From Marthasterias glacialis (Eukaryota; Echinodermata; Asteroidea; Forcipulatida; Asteriidae): a stretch of DNA of 64,000 nt. This document shows, one piece after another, positions 34,701 to 47,972 of the stretch. Location of the stretch: contig OU452238.1 of NCBI GenBank assembly GCA_911728455.2, positions 14,354,049-14,418,048 of the forward strand. Direction: 5' to 3'. Positions within the stretch are counted from its first letter, which is position 1; the number at the start of each line of letters is the position of its first letter. The notes under the pieces are model-generated. The model was not told where the DNA came from. It saw nothing but the letters and a program-made list of their open reading frames with translations, and searched no databases. The position numbers and the translations under genes were made by a program.

Positions 34701-37700
34701 ATTCTTTAATTCCCATGTTGTATGTAAATCAAGTTCCTGATCAAACAAGACACTACTATGTTACTCCTTGGCATATTGACTTATGCGGCGATTATTTCCC
34801 ATCTTGGTAAATAATTCAAGAGTTTTGTGACATCCCCAAGAGTGAATTGATATGAGGCGCATTATATTAAACTTGTCATAACTATTGACTCGTTTTTTCC
34901 CCTGATTGCTTACAACGGCATTGCTTGATTGGACTGTGGTTTGCTTTACTTTTTGCTAGCTCAAAAATAGATAGCTAGCTGCAAAGTATACCTGCTACCT
35001 ATCTAAATCTTAGTTGCTTGATTTGTGTTTTTCCAGTTAGAGTTTTGTACAGGGATCATCGTTGTGAAATTGAAGAAATAGTTAAGTCTGCTAATTGTGT
35101 TGTTGGTGATTGCGTTGCTTGATTGCATACCTGTATGTTTGATGGCAGATTGCATGCCTGTTTTGTTTTGTGTGTGTGTTTTCTTTTATAGGGGGGGGGG
35201 GCATCTGGATTGATTTTGTGCTTGTTTGTATTTTATTGCAAGCTGGCTGGCTGGCTGATAGTTTGCTTGCTTGTTTGATTGATTATTGCTGGTTGGTAAT
35301 AATATTGCCTGAATGTTTCAACACTTACATGTTTGTTGCTTGGTTACTTTCTTGCGTGGGCGCTTGAAAACTTTCGTGCTGTAAATGGAGTGCTTGAACT
35401 GAGATGTATTAAATGTGAACACGCTTTAACAACCCTTTTAGATTAGTTCTAACGCATTTTGTGATCAGTACAGAAACAATACTAGGTGTTTTTAAGATGT
35501 CAGTCGGAGACAGGGGTACCCCATCAATTAGACCAAGTCTCTTCGGAGTGTGTCAATGAAGACATGGAAGGTAAGTGTTGTGAAACATACACGAGGTGTT
35601 AAGGTTGGCCCTGAAGGAAATGAACTACAGCTACTTCAATAGGTAATGTGTCTTTGTTGACGCTTTTACAATTCATTAGGGGAGACTTTTTGTGGTCTGT
35701 TGACAGTGTGGTCTCCATTTCAGGTCATGACGGGCGCTCTAACCGTACATCTGATTATTTTAAGGAGACAAATTTGAGACGTTTTATTTTGGTGGTTGCT
35801 TTAGACATTTTCTACTCATTTTCTTGGTTTACAATTACATTTAACAACTAAGACTGTCCCATTCAGCTTGATGCACGACATGTCATTTTGCTTGAGCCAT
35901 TTACTTTTCCTTGTGAATTGTTCGGCAGGCTTTTTTTCGCGGGAAAGATCGGACGTATGGTTACTACAAAAAAAAGCAACGGAAACATATGTTGATATTG
36001 CAAATTGGGCAAACTTAAAATGCACTCCAGGGAGCTGAAATTGAGATGTTCACGTAATTTTTTAGCCGAAAAGGTTGCTACGTGCGGTGTACAAAAGCGT
36101 AAATTTAGCAGGAATACTGAGGGGGAAATTGGCAAAGGTATTCTTTAGAAGACTGATAAAATGTCAGTGAGTTAAGCAATAAGGACAATACTGTACAGAT
36201 GATACTCCTTCAGCAAGACTTGAAAAGGTAACGTTGTCGTCTCGTTGATTATCGGATATAAAATGGCAACCGTACCTGTCTTGTGAATACCTGTCTCGTG
36301 AATGTCTTAAGTTGATAAACATGAAAGGAGATTCTATATTTGGTGACGTTCTTATTGCGGAGTGAAACGGAGAGGTGGTGGATTGCTGAGAAAGATGCGG
36401 TCATGTTCCTACTGAAATATTCGTCATAAAGTAATTTAAAAGTAAATTGGATTAAACTTTGTCCTTACCAACTGTAAACCAAAACGTTTTATTTCCTTTT
36501 TTAATTTTCTGTCGTCTTGACGAAAAGAAAATGCATTTGAATATGACGTCATCTGATAGAGATCAAAAGAATGTTGTTCATTGGCATATCCTTTGCGCCA
36601 TGCTTTTACCTCCAAGATGGCGGTGTGATACGTAAATATTCAGTCATATTATCTCATTCATCTTGCAAGGAGAGAAAGATATTCCTTTTTGTTTCTAAAA
36701 ACCGACTGTTGCAAAGTGGTTTTTTGTTATAAGAGCATCCGTTTTGATCTGACGTGTCGCGGATTCAGTTAACAGCAGCAGGTCTTGACATGCGTATACG
36801 ATCTAAATCCACTTGATCCTCGGATAAATCCAACAGTTTCGACTTTCTATTCAATGAAGGTGGATAAATCGATAGCTAGGTAGGTAGAGCTATAACCTCC
36901 TCGGCAATGGGTTAGTATCATACTAACGTGACAATAAATACCGTAGCGATTATGTCTTGCACATGCTATGTCTTATCTGAACACCCTAGTGAATATGGTC
37001 AAGGTGACTCTCTGATGTACACCTGCTTACAGTTACCCATGTGTCGTTTCCACTTACACACAAGTCATGGGTACATAAGAAATTATGATAACACATTTGA
37101 TTAATCTCGCACTGATCAATTCAGAACTGAGAATTAAGAACATTGTGAAGATTTCCAGTGATATAGCGAGTCAGTACACTCACAATATTCAGACCTTGAA
37201 ATATATTTTGAGAAGGAAGTTATTTGGAACTAGTTTTACTTCTATTGTTCAACCAGAGTCATGTAAGAAATTGTTGCACTGCAATGAAAGGTACTATTTT
37301 TGTTGTCAAATCGAGAGCTCTCGTGAAATGAATTTTAATAAGATCTTGGGCTATATTGAGCCGGAACTGCTTCCGTTTCGAGAGAACAGGTACGGAATAA
37401 GATACAGTCCTTTTTTTGCAAGCACGTTCCATATTCCCAAAATAGATAATACTATTCTTGGAAAAATTGTTCCCTGCTTTAGTATAATTGTTCGTTCATA
37501 ATTTACATTAAAATTAAAGTGCAGCATTTCGCTAAATGACAATAATTTAAATGAAGACATTCAAAATCAAACTATAATAAAATTACAGTATTTTCAGTGA
37601 GGTAAATTAAGAGACGAGAATAATCTGAAGACGATAACAGATGGTAAAACGATTACAATAAGGGTAGAACTGAGTGTTTCTTTTGTCTGTCGATACGTGA

Positions 37701-38729
37701 TATCCAAAATGCTGCACAAGATTGTAAAAGTTAGAAAGAACCATTAATTCCTCAATCTAATTATGACTTTCTCTTCAAATGTAAACTTTATTGGTAGAAT
37801 CACTTATTTTTAGTGTAAGCCTTCACAAATTTCCCAGCAGTTACGTTTACAGATTAATTATAAAGATTTCTTATTATGATTACGGAATATGTCTGGTTAT
37901 CGTAGGAACACATCTCCAAAACACTGATGCGAATAGAGCTTCTTATATCTGCCCTACTTCATGTCTAGAAGACATCTCAGTGGCATTGAGGTTGTCTTCT
38001 GTCAAATTCTTCCCGGAGAATTGTCGGCAGATGTAATGACTCTGGTTTACTTCAGATCAATAAATGTCGTTTCTCATCACGGATTATGGGGCTATGCCAA
38101 CTTTAAGAAGCAAGCATTATTTCCTTGGGGGTGTGGAAGTGGGTTAGATAACGCGATCAACGTATGCTATTTTTATTATATATATATATATATTTTTTCT
38201 CTTTCTTTTAAGAAAATATTTTGTAATACAAGTCTGTCAGTAAGCGCACATAACTTTTTTTTTCTTTTTTTTCTTCTTTTTTTTAAGTCAAAGAATGTTT
38301 TCTCGGATATCAGCGAACATATTTGAAATTATAATCATCCTAAATTTAATGGAATGAGAGTCTAATGGGATAACCGGACTACATTCTATTCATGATACTT
38401 TTACTTTGAGAAATCTAATGGTTTTGACTGATAGTGAGAACTGACCTGCAGAACATGGGTTATTATTTTGATGATTTTATAGATCAAGTTGACCTAGATT
38501 TGATTTTTTAGAAGAATAAAGCATATGTACAACCAACTGCAAATTGATGGGGTGTAGCCTTGCCAGTGGAAACCTGTGTTCACCGCCAGCATTGTTTAGT
38601 GTCAAAGGCACACCATCCAGGTTTGCTATTAAAATAAGATAGTAGGCCCTATCAGAGTTGTCACATAATATAGACACTGGAAAGAGTCAATTTAAAAGCA
38701 CAGTTTTTGCTGTGCATATTGTTTAGGGA
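31746..38729. other. Long stretch without recognised genes
   Basis: About 7 kb, AT-rich. Low-complexity elements include (GTT)n at 32360-32380, a run of 19 T at 34361-34379, TTGC/TTGATT-rich sequence at 34915-35350 with a G run near 35192-35201, and (AT)n at 38176-38192. The 138-codon frame at 37085-37501 (+) has no recognised motif and no splice context. Confidence 0.55.
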
Positions 38730-38985
38730 GTTCGGGTTTGATTAGTAGCATACTGCCCTGCCTTCCACCCCTGTGAACCCCGGATCGAATCCCATCTTGT
38801 ACGAAGCATCGCATTTTGATTGGGTTTTCAGTCCCTCTACGTGTGTTTTCCCAACATCTAAAACTTCTTCAATATATTCCTTATACACGTGTATCCTCAG
38901 CCCTACCGGTTTAAGAGCTCGTAACTTTTGAGGGTCCTTGATTTCATTAAAAAATAATAATAACAATTTGTAATAATTAAATATC
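38730..38985 (+). repeat. tRNA-like SINE, family with the copy at 57.7 kb
   Basis: The segment contains CTGCCTTCCACCCCTGTGAA then CCCCGGATCGAATCCCATC, a decayed B-box region. It then has GATTGGGTTTTCAGTCCCTC and a 3' end GAGGGTCCTTGATTTCATTA followed by an AAT-rich tail. The copy at 57685-57892 shares the CCTACCTTTCACCTCTGAGG block, the CCCGG...GAAT region and the CCTTGATTTAATAAATA tail. Boundaries are approximate. Confidence 0.5.
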
Positions 38986-39099
38986 TAACTCATTCTGGGT
39001 CAGAAAGAATAATTCCAGCTAAGCAAATATGGGTTACCAGCTAAAGCATCATGTTATCTGTACTGCTCGTTATAGTTTCTATGTCAGTTTCTGCTCAGC

Positions 39100-39306
39100 A
39101 AATAAGATTTCCGCCTCTAGCTACCGGGCAGTCTCGGTAGTCCAGTTGGTAAGACATCTGCTCTAGAATGATGGGGGTCGTGGGTTCGAATCCCACCCGA
39201 GGAAAAATGCCTGTGATTATTTTCACAGGACTCGGGAAAGTACTGAGTACAAAGTGCTTAAGACACATCGGTGTATGGGTAAAACATTACAAATAAATAA
39301 GATTTC
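39100..39306 (+). mobile_element. tRNA-derived SINE with 12-bp TSD
   Basis: AAATAAGATTTC is present at 39100-39111 and 39295-39306, a perfect 12-bp target-site duplication around a 183-bp insertion (39112-39294). The 5' part (39131-39202) is tRNA-like: A-box TAGTCCAGTTGG, B-box GGTTCGAATCC, and a CTCGGT...ACCCGAGG acceptor-like pairing. A tRNA-unrelated part follows, containing CCTGTGATTATTTTCACAGG (a short hairpin), ACTCGGGAAAGTACTGAGTA and GACACATCGGTGTATGGG, with an ACAAAT-rich tail. The intact duplication and promoter boxes suggest a fairly young insertion. Confidence 0.85.
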
Positions 39307-42300
39307 TGTTACGCAAGAATTTCCGTTTTCTAAATTCAAACATAATATGTGTTTTTCCCCGTGTGTTGTTAATGAGGTTCACCATCAAATCAATCACCAA
39401 GATTCGTCACTCTTTACCACTAAATCCTCCACCAGGACTGCCTCTCGCAAGGATATGCAATCATGAGTTCATGTCACTGGATAAATGTTATCCAGTTCCT
39501 TTGCATGAAGTCAGTCAAGAAGGCCTGCGGTGTACCTGATTAATTTTTCCAATTTTGTGCCGTTTACAAATGTCCCGCTTTATTAGTCTGAATTATGTAT
39601 GATTTGGCTAATTTAAATCAACACGAACGTAAAGTCAACGGGAATTTATGTTTCTGTGTCAGGGTAGAGCTTCGACTAACGAGTGATGGAATCCGAGAAA
39701 CGGGAATACTAAATAGAATTAGCAAATCAAATTTCATGTTTCTTCATGAATTTGACCTATAAGATTATATGTGTGGACATTAAATACTTCTGAGATAATT
39801 TTATAATTAACTTATACATCCATAAATCTTACGCAGCTATGATGTTTATTATAACGAAACTCAGTCAATGTTTTCACAGTTGAAATGGGCAAGATTAATC
39901 ATATAAATTTTATTGTGTGACATCAATTTAAAGTTAATGTGGTCGGTAAGCCAAGGTGGTATCAAACAGTTCTGTTAACTACAAACTGATGTAATGGTCT
40001 AAACTATAGATCCGTTCCTTGCTCTCTGTCTAAACTAAACTTGTTTTTATAAGTTTATTATGTCAAAACTAATTAACAATGACGTTCGATTTGTACAGTA
40101 AAATAATTTTTAAGTTTTTCAGAGTTCCCCAAATGTATTAGAATAAAACATTTTATTTCTATATTTTTAAAAACAGAACGAACCCTCCCTTTTGTCCAGT
40201 AACAATGTGACCTTGCATACCGTCTATATTATAAGCTCCACTGTCCAAATCCAAGCCATGCGTCCTATTTGCTCGATGTAATTGCGTGTGTCGTTGGATT
40301 TGGTGTCAGAAGTGGGATTCGTAAACAAATACGATTCCACAACAAGTTTCCAAGAAGAGATTTATAATACCCGAATTTTATTTGAAGTATTTATGCAGTG
40401 TTGTTCCCAACATAACCTTCTGGTGTCAGAATCAACGGTGTGGTAAATCAGTGGGAGTAGACTATGTTGATAATAGGTTTGTGCTCATCACTACCCGGAC
40501 GAGTGAATCAGGGAGCCACGACACACAATGAAACGAGTTAAATATATATGTATTTTTTTGTATGGCATAGGCCTATAGTTCTTTTGGACCGAGAAGCTTT
40601 TAGAATTATCTTATTTCATGTCTTATTTACGCCATCTACAGAGGAGACGTGATTCTGCATTCGAGGTCTCTATGAATTCAGAACGAAGATCAGTGGGGTC
40701 GTTCTAGTCTAAAGAAATCTTCCTTGACGAGATTTCTTTCTTCTGGTGGGTTTTTGTTGATGCGTGACCTTTAAATGTTAAAGTGGGTGTTGAGTGAGGT
40801 GTCAGATGTCTTGATTTTTTGTTATCAAAATAAACCTCTGGGGGATGGGCTGATGTTTTGTGTGTATTTTTCTTCAAATTGCATTGGTCTTAAAAGCTCG
40901 GTATCGTTTTGACATATTGTAACATGAAACACTTAGGTTTGTTTGTCGTCGCGTGAAAATCTCCTATCGATGATACTGTTTGGTTTATATGCTGCTTAAC
41001 TTTAAAGTTTCAATAAGAGAAGTTCGGAAATTGTTTCCACAGGAGTAAAAACAACAACCATGTTATCGAACTTTCAAATTAGTGAATTATTTTTGAAGTA
41101 CATTCTGTTATCAAGATTTGATACCAGGACATTAACTTGATGCGGTAGATTGGCTTAACTCCCTGAGAGGGATGAGGGAATCAAACATGACTTAATAGGA
41201 TTTCTCTTCCAGCTATACTATTGGATTTGAAGGCGTGGGGAAGCTGATATACAGGATAAGCTTGAATTTTTTCTCAGAGCTTGAAAGTATCCCCAGGTAT
41301 AGGTGTGACCGGTAATCGCTTTAAGAGCATGCACTTCTGCAATTGTTATTTTCGTATTCCTTTGGCAATCGACGCGATGCTAAGCACGATAACAATCTGT
41401 AGGATGGCTTTTGCCCACGGATAGCCATTATCGTTTAAAGACCAGTCACTCCCACAAAATGGACGGCCGAACTAATGAGAATTTGACAAGCACCTTGAGC
41501 CAATCATGGTCGATGAAATTCTGACATAAATTGTTAACCCATAGGGCGGGGGATTGGAAACAGGTGAAATTACCTTTACAGCAGTGGGCTTTTCATTTGA
41601 TAGGCATGGATTGTTACAGGGTTATTGATTACATTACATCCATAAGGGTATCCCAGAGTCGCAATCTCAACTGAATGTAAATGTTACGGTGTTATTTAAA
41701 CAGAGCGTATGAGCATGCACGTTGAGTGCGAAGATGTTTATAAACTAGGGCCTTCGGGCTAGTCATTAAAGCTTGCACCTGAGATTTCGTTAACGACTGT
41801 GTCTTTGATGCAGTATATCGCCAAGCCTGTACACACCAAAATGTAGCCTGTGGCCTTTAATGTAATATAAAACAAATATTGTCTACGAGACTTCCGTTAC
41901 GTTGACGTTAGGTCACTGTCGTTTCACAAACAAATAAACTTTTAAGGCATTATGCACTTAAGCAAAAAGTACAGCATTCTAACGCTAGAGGCTTAAGAGA
42001 GAGAGGGAGTTGAGAACGAAACCGTGTAGGTTTTATCCGATTCTTATATTTTAACGCAGCAGCGAAACACGGAGATTGTTTTGCATGAGTGCTTGGTGAA
42101 GAGGTTTTTGACCGCACCCGTATTTTCCCATTAATCAACAAATAATTTCCTTACTTTAATATAAAAACATGTATTTCTGAAGATACTTAAGATTAATTTT
42201 GTTTTAATTTAATGGTATTCAGGTTACTATTAAATTTAGCTGATTCAGTGGCTTACGAAACAGAATCAAGAAGACCCAGGAGTTTTAAAGTCTGCTGACT

Positions 42301-44087
42301 TGTAAATCGGAAACTGGCAATTTCTCGCTCACGTTCTATTTAAATAAGACTTTTGCGAACACTGTTCCTTTAATTTGTGCAATTTGAAAATGAACCCTTC
42401 CCTACGGGATGAAGGGATGAGGCGAGTTATATCACTGAGAATTCTCATTTCAGTCGCCCGACTCCCAGGCAACATTTGCCGGCTAATTGACTGGGGTCTA
42501 CCCGCTGAAGCAGGTGCCATGCCATTGATGTAATTATGACGATGCCGCTCTGCTACTATTCGTAATCTATTCACGTGTCGCTGTGTTCAATAACAAAGCT
42601 ATCATTTGTGGCCTGCATGCATACAAACACTTCAAGTCATTTTCATTGCAAATACAACAGACTGAAATATTATTCAAGGACGTTTTAATTGGGAAGTAAG
42701 TCATCGGAACTGTGTCCCCAGAGAACTCCAACGTGTCCCGTCATTGGAAAAATCAATTTATATTATTCATAAAAACAAATAACGAGATATTTAGTTTCAT
42801 GGTTGAATGCGGTTCTTTGGCTGTTCAGGTTTGGCATAAAGTATCGAAAACTACAAAGTCACGTATCGGTAATTTCTTAAGGACTTTTAGACTACATTTG
42901 TAATATAAAACCATAATTTGATGGTCGGTCTACCTATTAGTGTTATTGTACCCTTCGAAATTTACAAAAACACCTCGTTTAGGTTTCAATTGCATGGAAG
43001 GACCAGATGATAAACAGTTGTTTCATCTTTTAAAAAAACAATAACAATATATTGTGTGAGTCCTTGATTTAGAGCTTGGGTTATGGATTTACATGAAACG
43101 CTTGGTGCCATGAAAAGCACGCATTTTGTATAACGCATTATATTAGAATTCTCATGTAAGTTTTATAACCATCCCGTGAGGCTTTCCCACATAAAAATAC
43201 TTTCAAATTTATTTTAGAAACAATCTTGAGTTCAAAAAAAGTAATGCATTGTCTGATCTTTCAGTTTATATTATTTTCAGTGGTAAATCAAATGAATACG
43301 TTTATTTGCGATACACTAATCGAAATTTCAATGAAATTCGAAGGAAAGACTTGATTACCAGTCACTGTCCCATCTACAGTTACACTTGACGAATGTATTA
43401 AACATTTTTATGGAGCATTCATTTCAACCAGTAATATCGGACACAGATTCATAGCATATTTGAAACTGCTGAGAAGCCACAGTTATGAGAATTGACTGCG
43501 CCTCAACATGCAGCAATAACATTTGCTGGCTCGCATGTCGACTCAGTTATGTTCGTATTCAGAGCAAGCAGTGCACTAGTAGACGGATCACTATACTCGA
43601 GCATCAAAGGGGGATTCTGAGTTAGACTTTTAGCTTTGATTACAAATATTTAGGGTTAGGTATTTGAACCACTTTCGATGTAGCATCTCAGAGTTAGAAG
43701 CCAACAAGTAATGACGGCAAGCCTGAAGATGGTTTGTTTGTTAAAGTTGGATACCGTGTTATGTTCAGAATGACGGGATTCCAGTACCGGTAGCAGTTTG
43801 GAAAGAGTCTTTATGAGCCACGTTTGATGTGAAAAGAATTACACATTGGTCATGAGCTACTAATGGAAATGTGTGGGTAGGATTACATGATAATATTTCC
43901 GTATTACACTAAAGCTTATTCTTCACCAGTATACTCAAAAGGTTCCAGTTTTTGCCTCTCATTTAATCCACAAACACTACCTTGCCTCGAGCAGAAGAAT
44001 CAAGGTATATCTAGGCCAAAGGCCGAGAAGGACATATGAAAATCAGTCAATAGCATGTTTAAACACTAATCGGAGAAGCTCGTACAT
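39307..44087. other. Long stretch without recognised genes
   Basis: About 4.8 kb of AT-rich sequence. A - strand frame of 81 codons at 42329-42574 is unrecognised. No repeats were evident by eye. Confidence 0.55.
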
Positions 44088-44240
44088 GAGCGTTTACACC
44101 ACTGCAGCAATGGCCGCCGCACGTGCGCGTGGACACACACGCACTGTGAATCACCCATGGTTATTGGTACACATATGCGCTGACGCACGCGCGTGCGGCG
44201 GCCGTAGCTGCGGTGGTGTATTACACGCCATAAACGAGCG
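44088..44240. mobile_element. CG-rich inverted-repeat element
   Basis: The left arm ACACCACTGCAGCAATGGCC followed by GCCGCACGTGCGCGTG (44096-44131) pairs with the right arm at 44184-44219, whose reverse complement reads ACACCACCGCAGCTACGGCC and onward. GAGCGTTTA on the left and TAAACGAGC on the right extend the symmetry outward after a 10-base insertion. The loop of about 50 bp contains CCCATGG. The CG content contrasts sharply with the AT-rich surroundings. No target duplication was identified. Confidence 0.6.
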
Positions 44241-45878
44241 CTGCTCAGATTAGTGTACAGTAAAAATTACTCCGTTATTAAATTACTTTTAATAATCCAG
44301 TAGACTGTCCTACGTTTACAGCCCCCTCTTGGTTCCTACCATACGGTAATCCATAGAGAGCACATTGAGTCGGATTAGATTTAAGTCCAGTACATCATGT
44401 CAGACTGCACTGCCTTACCCTGCCCCCCTTTCCCCATAGTCTCTTACCCACCCCCTTGAACCCCCAGCATTACCTCTCGATCATCTGAATAATACCGTTC
44501 CTGCTCACAAAGCTCACCGAATCCGTCCTACTCAATCCAATACCGTTTTCTAGTTTATTTGATGGCGAAGGAAACATGTATCTTTAGGTATACCTAAAGA
44601 ATAGAATGACGCACGTTGAGTTGCGTGTGCCACTGCATGCAATTTGTCGTCGAGCAAATCCCGCAACTTCCATTTATATATCGCAAATATGTTTCCTTCG
44701 TGCGCAATTCAGTATAGTAGAGGACATTTATCAAGTCTGGTTTGCTACAAGAATAATAAACACTCTGATGACAGAGGGAAGACATTCAGATGTTTGTAGA
44801 AGTGTGTTTTAATGCAAAGAAACTGTAGGGATGTGATTGTTTCATCTGGGATAAAGAACTAAATGCTTAAATTATTTGCCGTTCACCTAACTGTTGAACA
44901 AACTTCTCTAACTGTTTAGTTACAAAATCGACACATTGACAATGCATTTTCAAGCAACTAATAAAAAAAAACCTCGTTTTTAAATGAAAGGGTTTTTTCA
45001 AGTTGTTGCACTTGATGTCGTACCAAGTTCATCGACATCAACGCATCAAACCTAAAGGGGTAAGACTCCCTTTTTTAGTTCCTGCTAAGGTTTTTCATCA
45101 GTCAGATAATCTGCAATTACGTTCATCAACAATTTGCAAATTTATAGGACTGTCTGTGTGTTTTTTTAGACTCTATACTGTTCGTTTAAATTGATTACTT
45201 TTTATGGGGGTGGATTTCAAGTAGCTTTGTGATTGGATTTGGATTGGTCCAATCTTCTCAGAATGGATTAGTTAAGATTACTTCAATACAAAACAAATTG
45301 GAAAACTAGCCATTTGGCGTCGATCAATCAAGATTAAAACAAAATCGAAAGTACCTTTCAGTGATTGTGTTTGTTTGGATCTACTAGGGATTTCTTACTC
45401 ACAACAAACCACAATGAATTGTGCATGACGTAGGTTTAATTCGTAGGGCAAACTTTGCACAAAAATTCCACCTCTACTGTCGCTTTAAGGACGTTGAAAC
45501 ATTATCCATGAAATGAATGCAACACGAGTGGAAATCGTCCTATGAAACGTTTTATTTTATAATAAACTCAGCGTCAACTCAACATCGACCTAGAAAATTA
45601 AGGACTACTCCCAAACAACTCAAGATCAGTTTACGTTGGATGAACCGCTTTACGTTTCACTGTCTAGCAGAAGGAATAAAAAGTGATCATGGGTTGCAAT
45701 TCCAACGATTGTATTTCTTGCCTTTTTACCAGCTCAGTTCAACAATGATACCTTCGTTATGCTATTACGGTATGGATGCTGCAAGGTTGCTATTTTCCGT
45801 ATTTTATCATTTTATTTTTGGTCTGTTTTGTTACACATTTATTTCTGACAATATTTATTAGTATGAATTGTGTAGCAT
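44241..45878. other. Stretch without recognised genes
   Basis: Contains a perfect 20-bp palindrome at 44581-44600 (halves TCTTTAGGTA and TACCTAAAGA). The 114-codon frame at 45517-45861 (+) is unrecognised. Several ATTGG pentamers occur near 45235-45260. Confidence 0.5.
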
Positions 45879-46215
45879 GTCATTGCAGAGCGGTTTAGTG
45901 CATCGGACTCAAGTTCTGGTGGCTAAGTCATCAGGATGTAGGTTCGAGTCCCGGTCATGACACTTGTGTCCTTGAGCAAGACACTTAACTAAAATTGATT
46001 CAAATAGGGGAAGAGACAATTATGTTTGTTCCGCAACGGATTCATTTACCCCACACTGTTCTTTGCTTTGCTGTGCGTTTATATCTCGCCGTGTCTTGTT
46101 TCTGCGCATTGATGGGGCATGTTTCTTTCCCTTCTGTAGCCCACACCTCGAGTGGCCATGGGGCCCTGTGATGGGCGACTTGCATAAACAAATGACAATT
46201 TTCTTGTAAACAAAT
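45879..46215 (+). mobile_element. tRNA-Leu(CAA)-derived SINE
   Basis: The first part (45879-45962) folds like a type II tRNA. GTCAT at the start pairs with ATGAC at the end. The anticodon arm CGGACTCAAGTTCTG shows anticodon CAA. There is a long variable arm and a perfect B-box GGTTCGAGTCC at 45941-45951. The body that follows contains TGTGTCCTTGAGCAAGACAC and TTAAC, a motif common in animal SINEs, then GTGGCCATGGGGCCCTGTGA and an A-rich end near 46215. Target duplications were not seen. Mismatches in the tRNA part and the attached body make a functional tRNA gene unlikely. Confidence 0.7.
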
Positions 46216-47930
46216 AAAGTGATTTTAATGTTCCTGGAAATGTTTGCAATTATGCGTTCATTTTGCTTGACGCCACAGTGATGAGGTTTTGTTACTTTTG
46301 AATCTTATTGTCATTATTGGTTTTTAATTTGTTTATTTCTTTGTTTATAAAGTATTTTAGGGAGATTATGAACTAGATTTTCTGGAAATGGTCTGCTTGC
46401 ATCTTTTATTCTTTTTCTTTTTTAAGATTTGTATTTGTCAAAAATGTTTATACATTGCTCATTTTGTCAAAAAGGTAACAATGACATCGTTTACCTCAGC
46501 GGCATTTGGTCTATACAAGTAGTAAGAAAAGGTACAGTCAAGTAATGGCATTCTTTGACGTGAGCTATGGCTCGTGCAATTCATTACAACAAGCTAGTGT
46601 TTCCCAGTGAAGTCTTGGACATGAAGTTCCTGAACCCAGGAAGGCACGTAAACGGGAAAGCTAACCAACCGGTGAAAATTAAAAACAGGTAAATTCAGCA
46701 GGAATTGGAGATAATTCATTATAATTGTACTTTGAACAAATGAATGGCGATTAGATCCATTGTTCATTAACCCCATTTCAGAAATAACAACATTAAAATG
46801 TCCAAAAAAGAAACTCGCAAAATAGTCTCAAAAATTATATCGTTGTTTTTCTTTGAATACAAATTTTCTTGTAGAAAAAGAGAATAGTGAAAATAATTTC
46901 TTGGCAATAACACCAACTACAAGATACAAACCTACGATGTTCATTTGCTGCAGGCCAAGTGCTGGATGACACGAGATGCTCGTTTGATAGCATTTTCTAA
47001 GCCTCGGATACAAACACACTGTGTTAGAAATCCTCGATAACAACATTTGAAAATAGTCCAGCGCCTGTAGGAATGAATACACCTGTTTAGGACAGGTGGA
47101 ATTGTAAGATAGAAAAAGCAGATCCAATCATGTCACCCTTATCCTCGGGTTCAACTTTTTCCAGATTCCATTTATAAACCGTTATCATCTTTTGATCAAT
47201 TTTCTCTGGTTCCCTTTATACACAGTATTAGTTATCAGGCGGTAGACGAAGATTAGAGACCAGACCATTTTACATAGAATAACGTTCTGCTCTATTTCAA
47301 ACAATTGTTTTTCCATGGTTACCAATATCAACCGATATGTAGAATAAAATGGAATATTTGCTTCCTAACTTTTGTCACAAATTCTAATTTGAGACCTCTC
47401 TTTAACAAGTTCAGTTTTTTTCTGGGTCAGATCACCCGATTAAAAGTCTATATATAATCGACAGTATACTAAGTCAGTCACATTGCCTGGCTTTTATTGA
47501 ATTATCCAACCAATAGATTACATCATGATCTCTTAGTCATCATGTCTCGCTCTAAACATCGATGGCACATTAATTCAACAGTTCCCAAGACTAAAACATA
47601 ATCTCAAAGGTTTTTCTGATATTCATCACTCAAACCATTAGTGAAGTCGATTCCTATCGAAGGAGTTGGACAGACAAAAGAGATGCTTCAAATTAAATTT
47701 AAGTCTGTCCCATATCGTTTAAGATAATAGAATACAGCACGACCAGTGTCTTTAGCTCCTTATTTTGCTTCGAAGGAGAGTTTTGTCCTCCCACCACAGA
47801 ACAATCCCAAGACAATACCTGATTTATAAGTTACACTATCGCACAGGTTGCCGGATGAATTTACATGCCCTTTTCGGGATACATATTGTACTGTATTATT
47901 TGATGCATATTTTATGCCCACGCGGTATAC
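46216..47930. other. Stretch without recognised genes
   Basis: No gene or repeat recognised. The - strand frame at 46828-47127 (99 codons) has no motif. Confidence 0.55.
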
Positions 47931-47937
47931 AGATCAG

Positions 47938-47972
47938 AGGTCATGACCTTAGAGAGTAAGAGGTCGTGACCT
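47938..47972. promoter_or_regulatory. Paired nuclear-receptor-like palindromes
   Basis: AGGTCATGACCT at 47938-47949 is the perfect inverted repeat of the AGGTCA half-site with no spacer (the TREpal arrangement bound by thyroid, retinoic and related nuclear receptors in vertebrates). Eleven bases later AGGTCGTGACCT at 47961-47972 repeats it with one changed base, inside AGAGGTCGTGACCTCT. Functional binding is inference. Confidence 0.35.

Noticed and set aside
37085..37501. 138-codon frame on the + strand
   Set aside because: No recognisable domain. Isoleucine, asparagine and lysine richness matches the local base composition.
39131..39202. Functional tRNA gene
   Set aside because: A- and B-boxes are present, but the cloverleaf is imperfect and it is the head of a SINE with a tail and 12-bp target duplication.
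45879..45962. Functional tRNA-Leu(CAA) gene
   Set aside because: The tRNA fold has mismatches and is fused to a long SINE body with the TGTCCTTGAGCAAGACAC motif.
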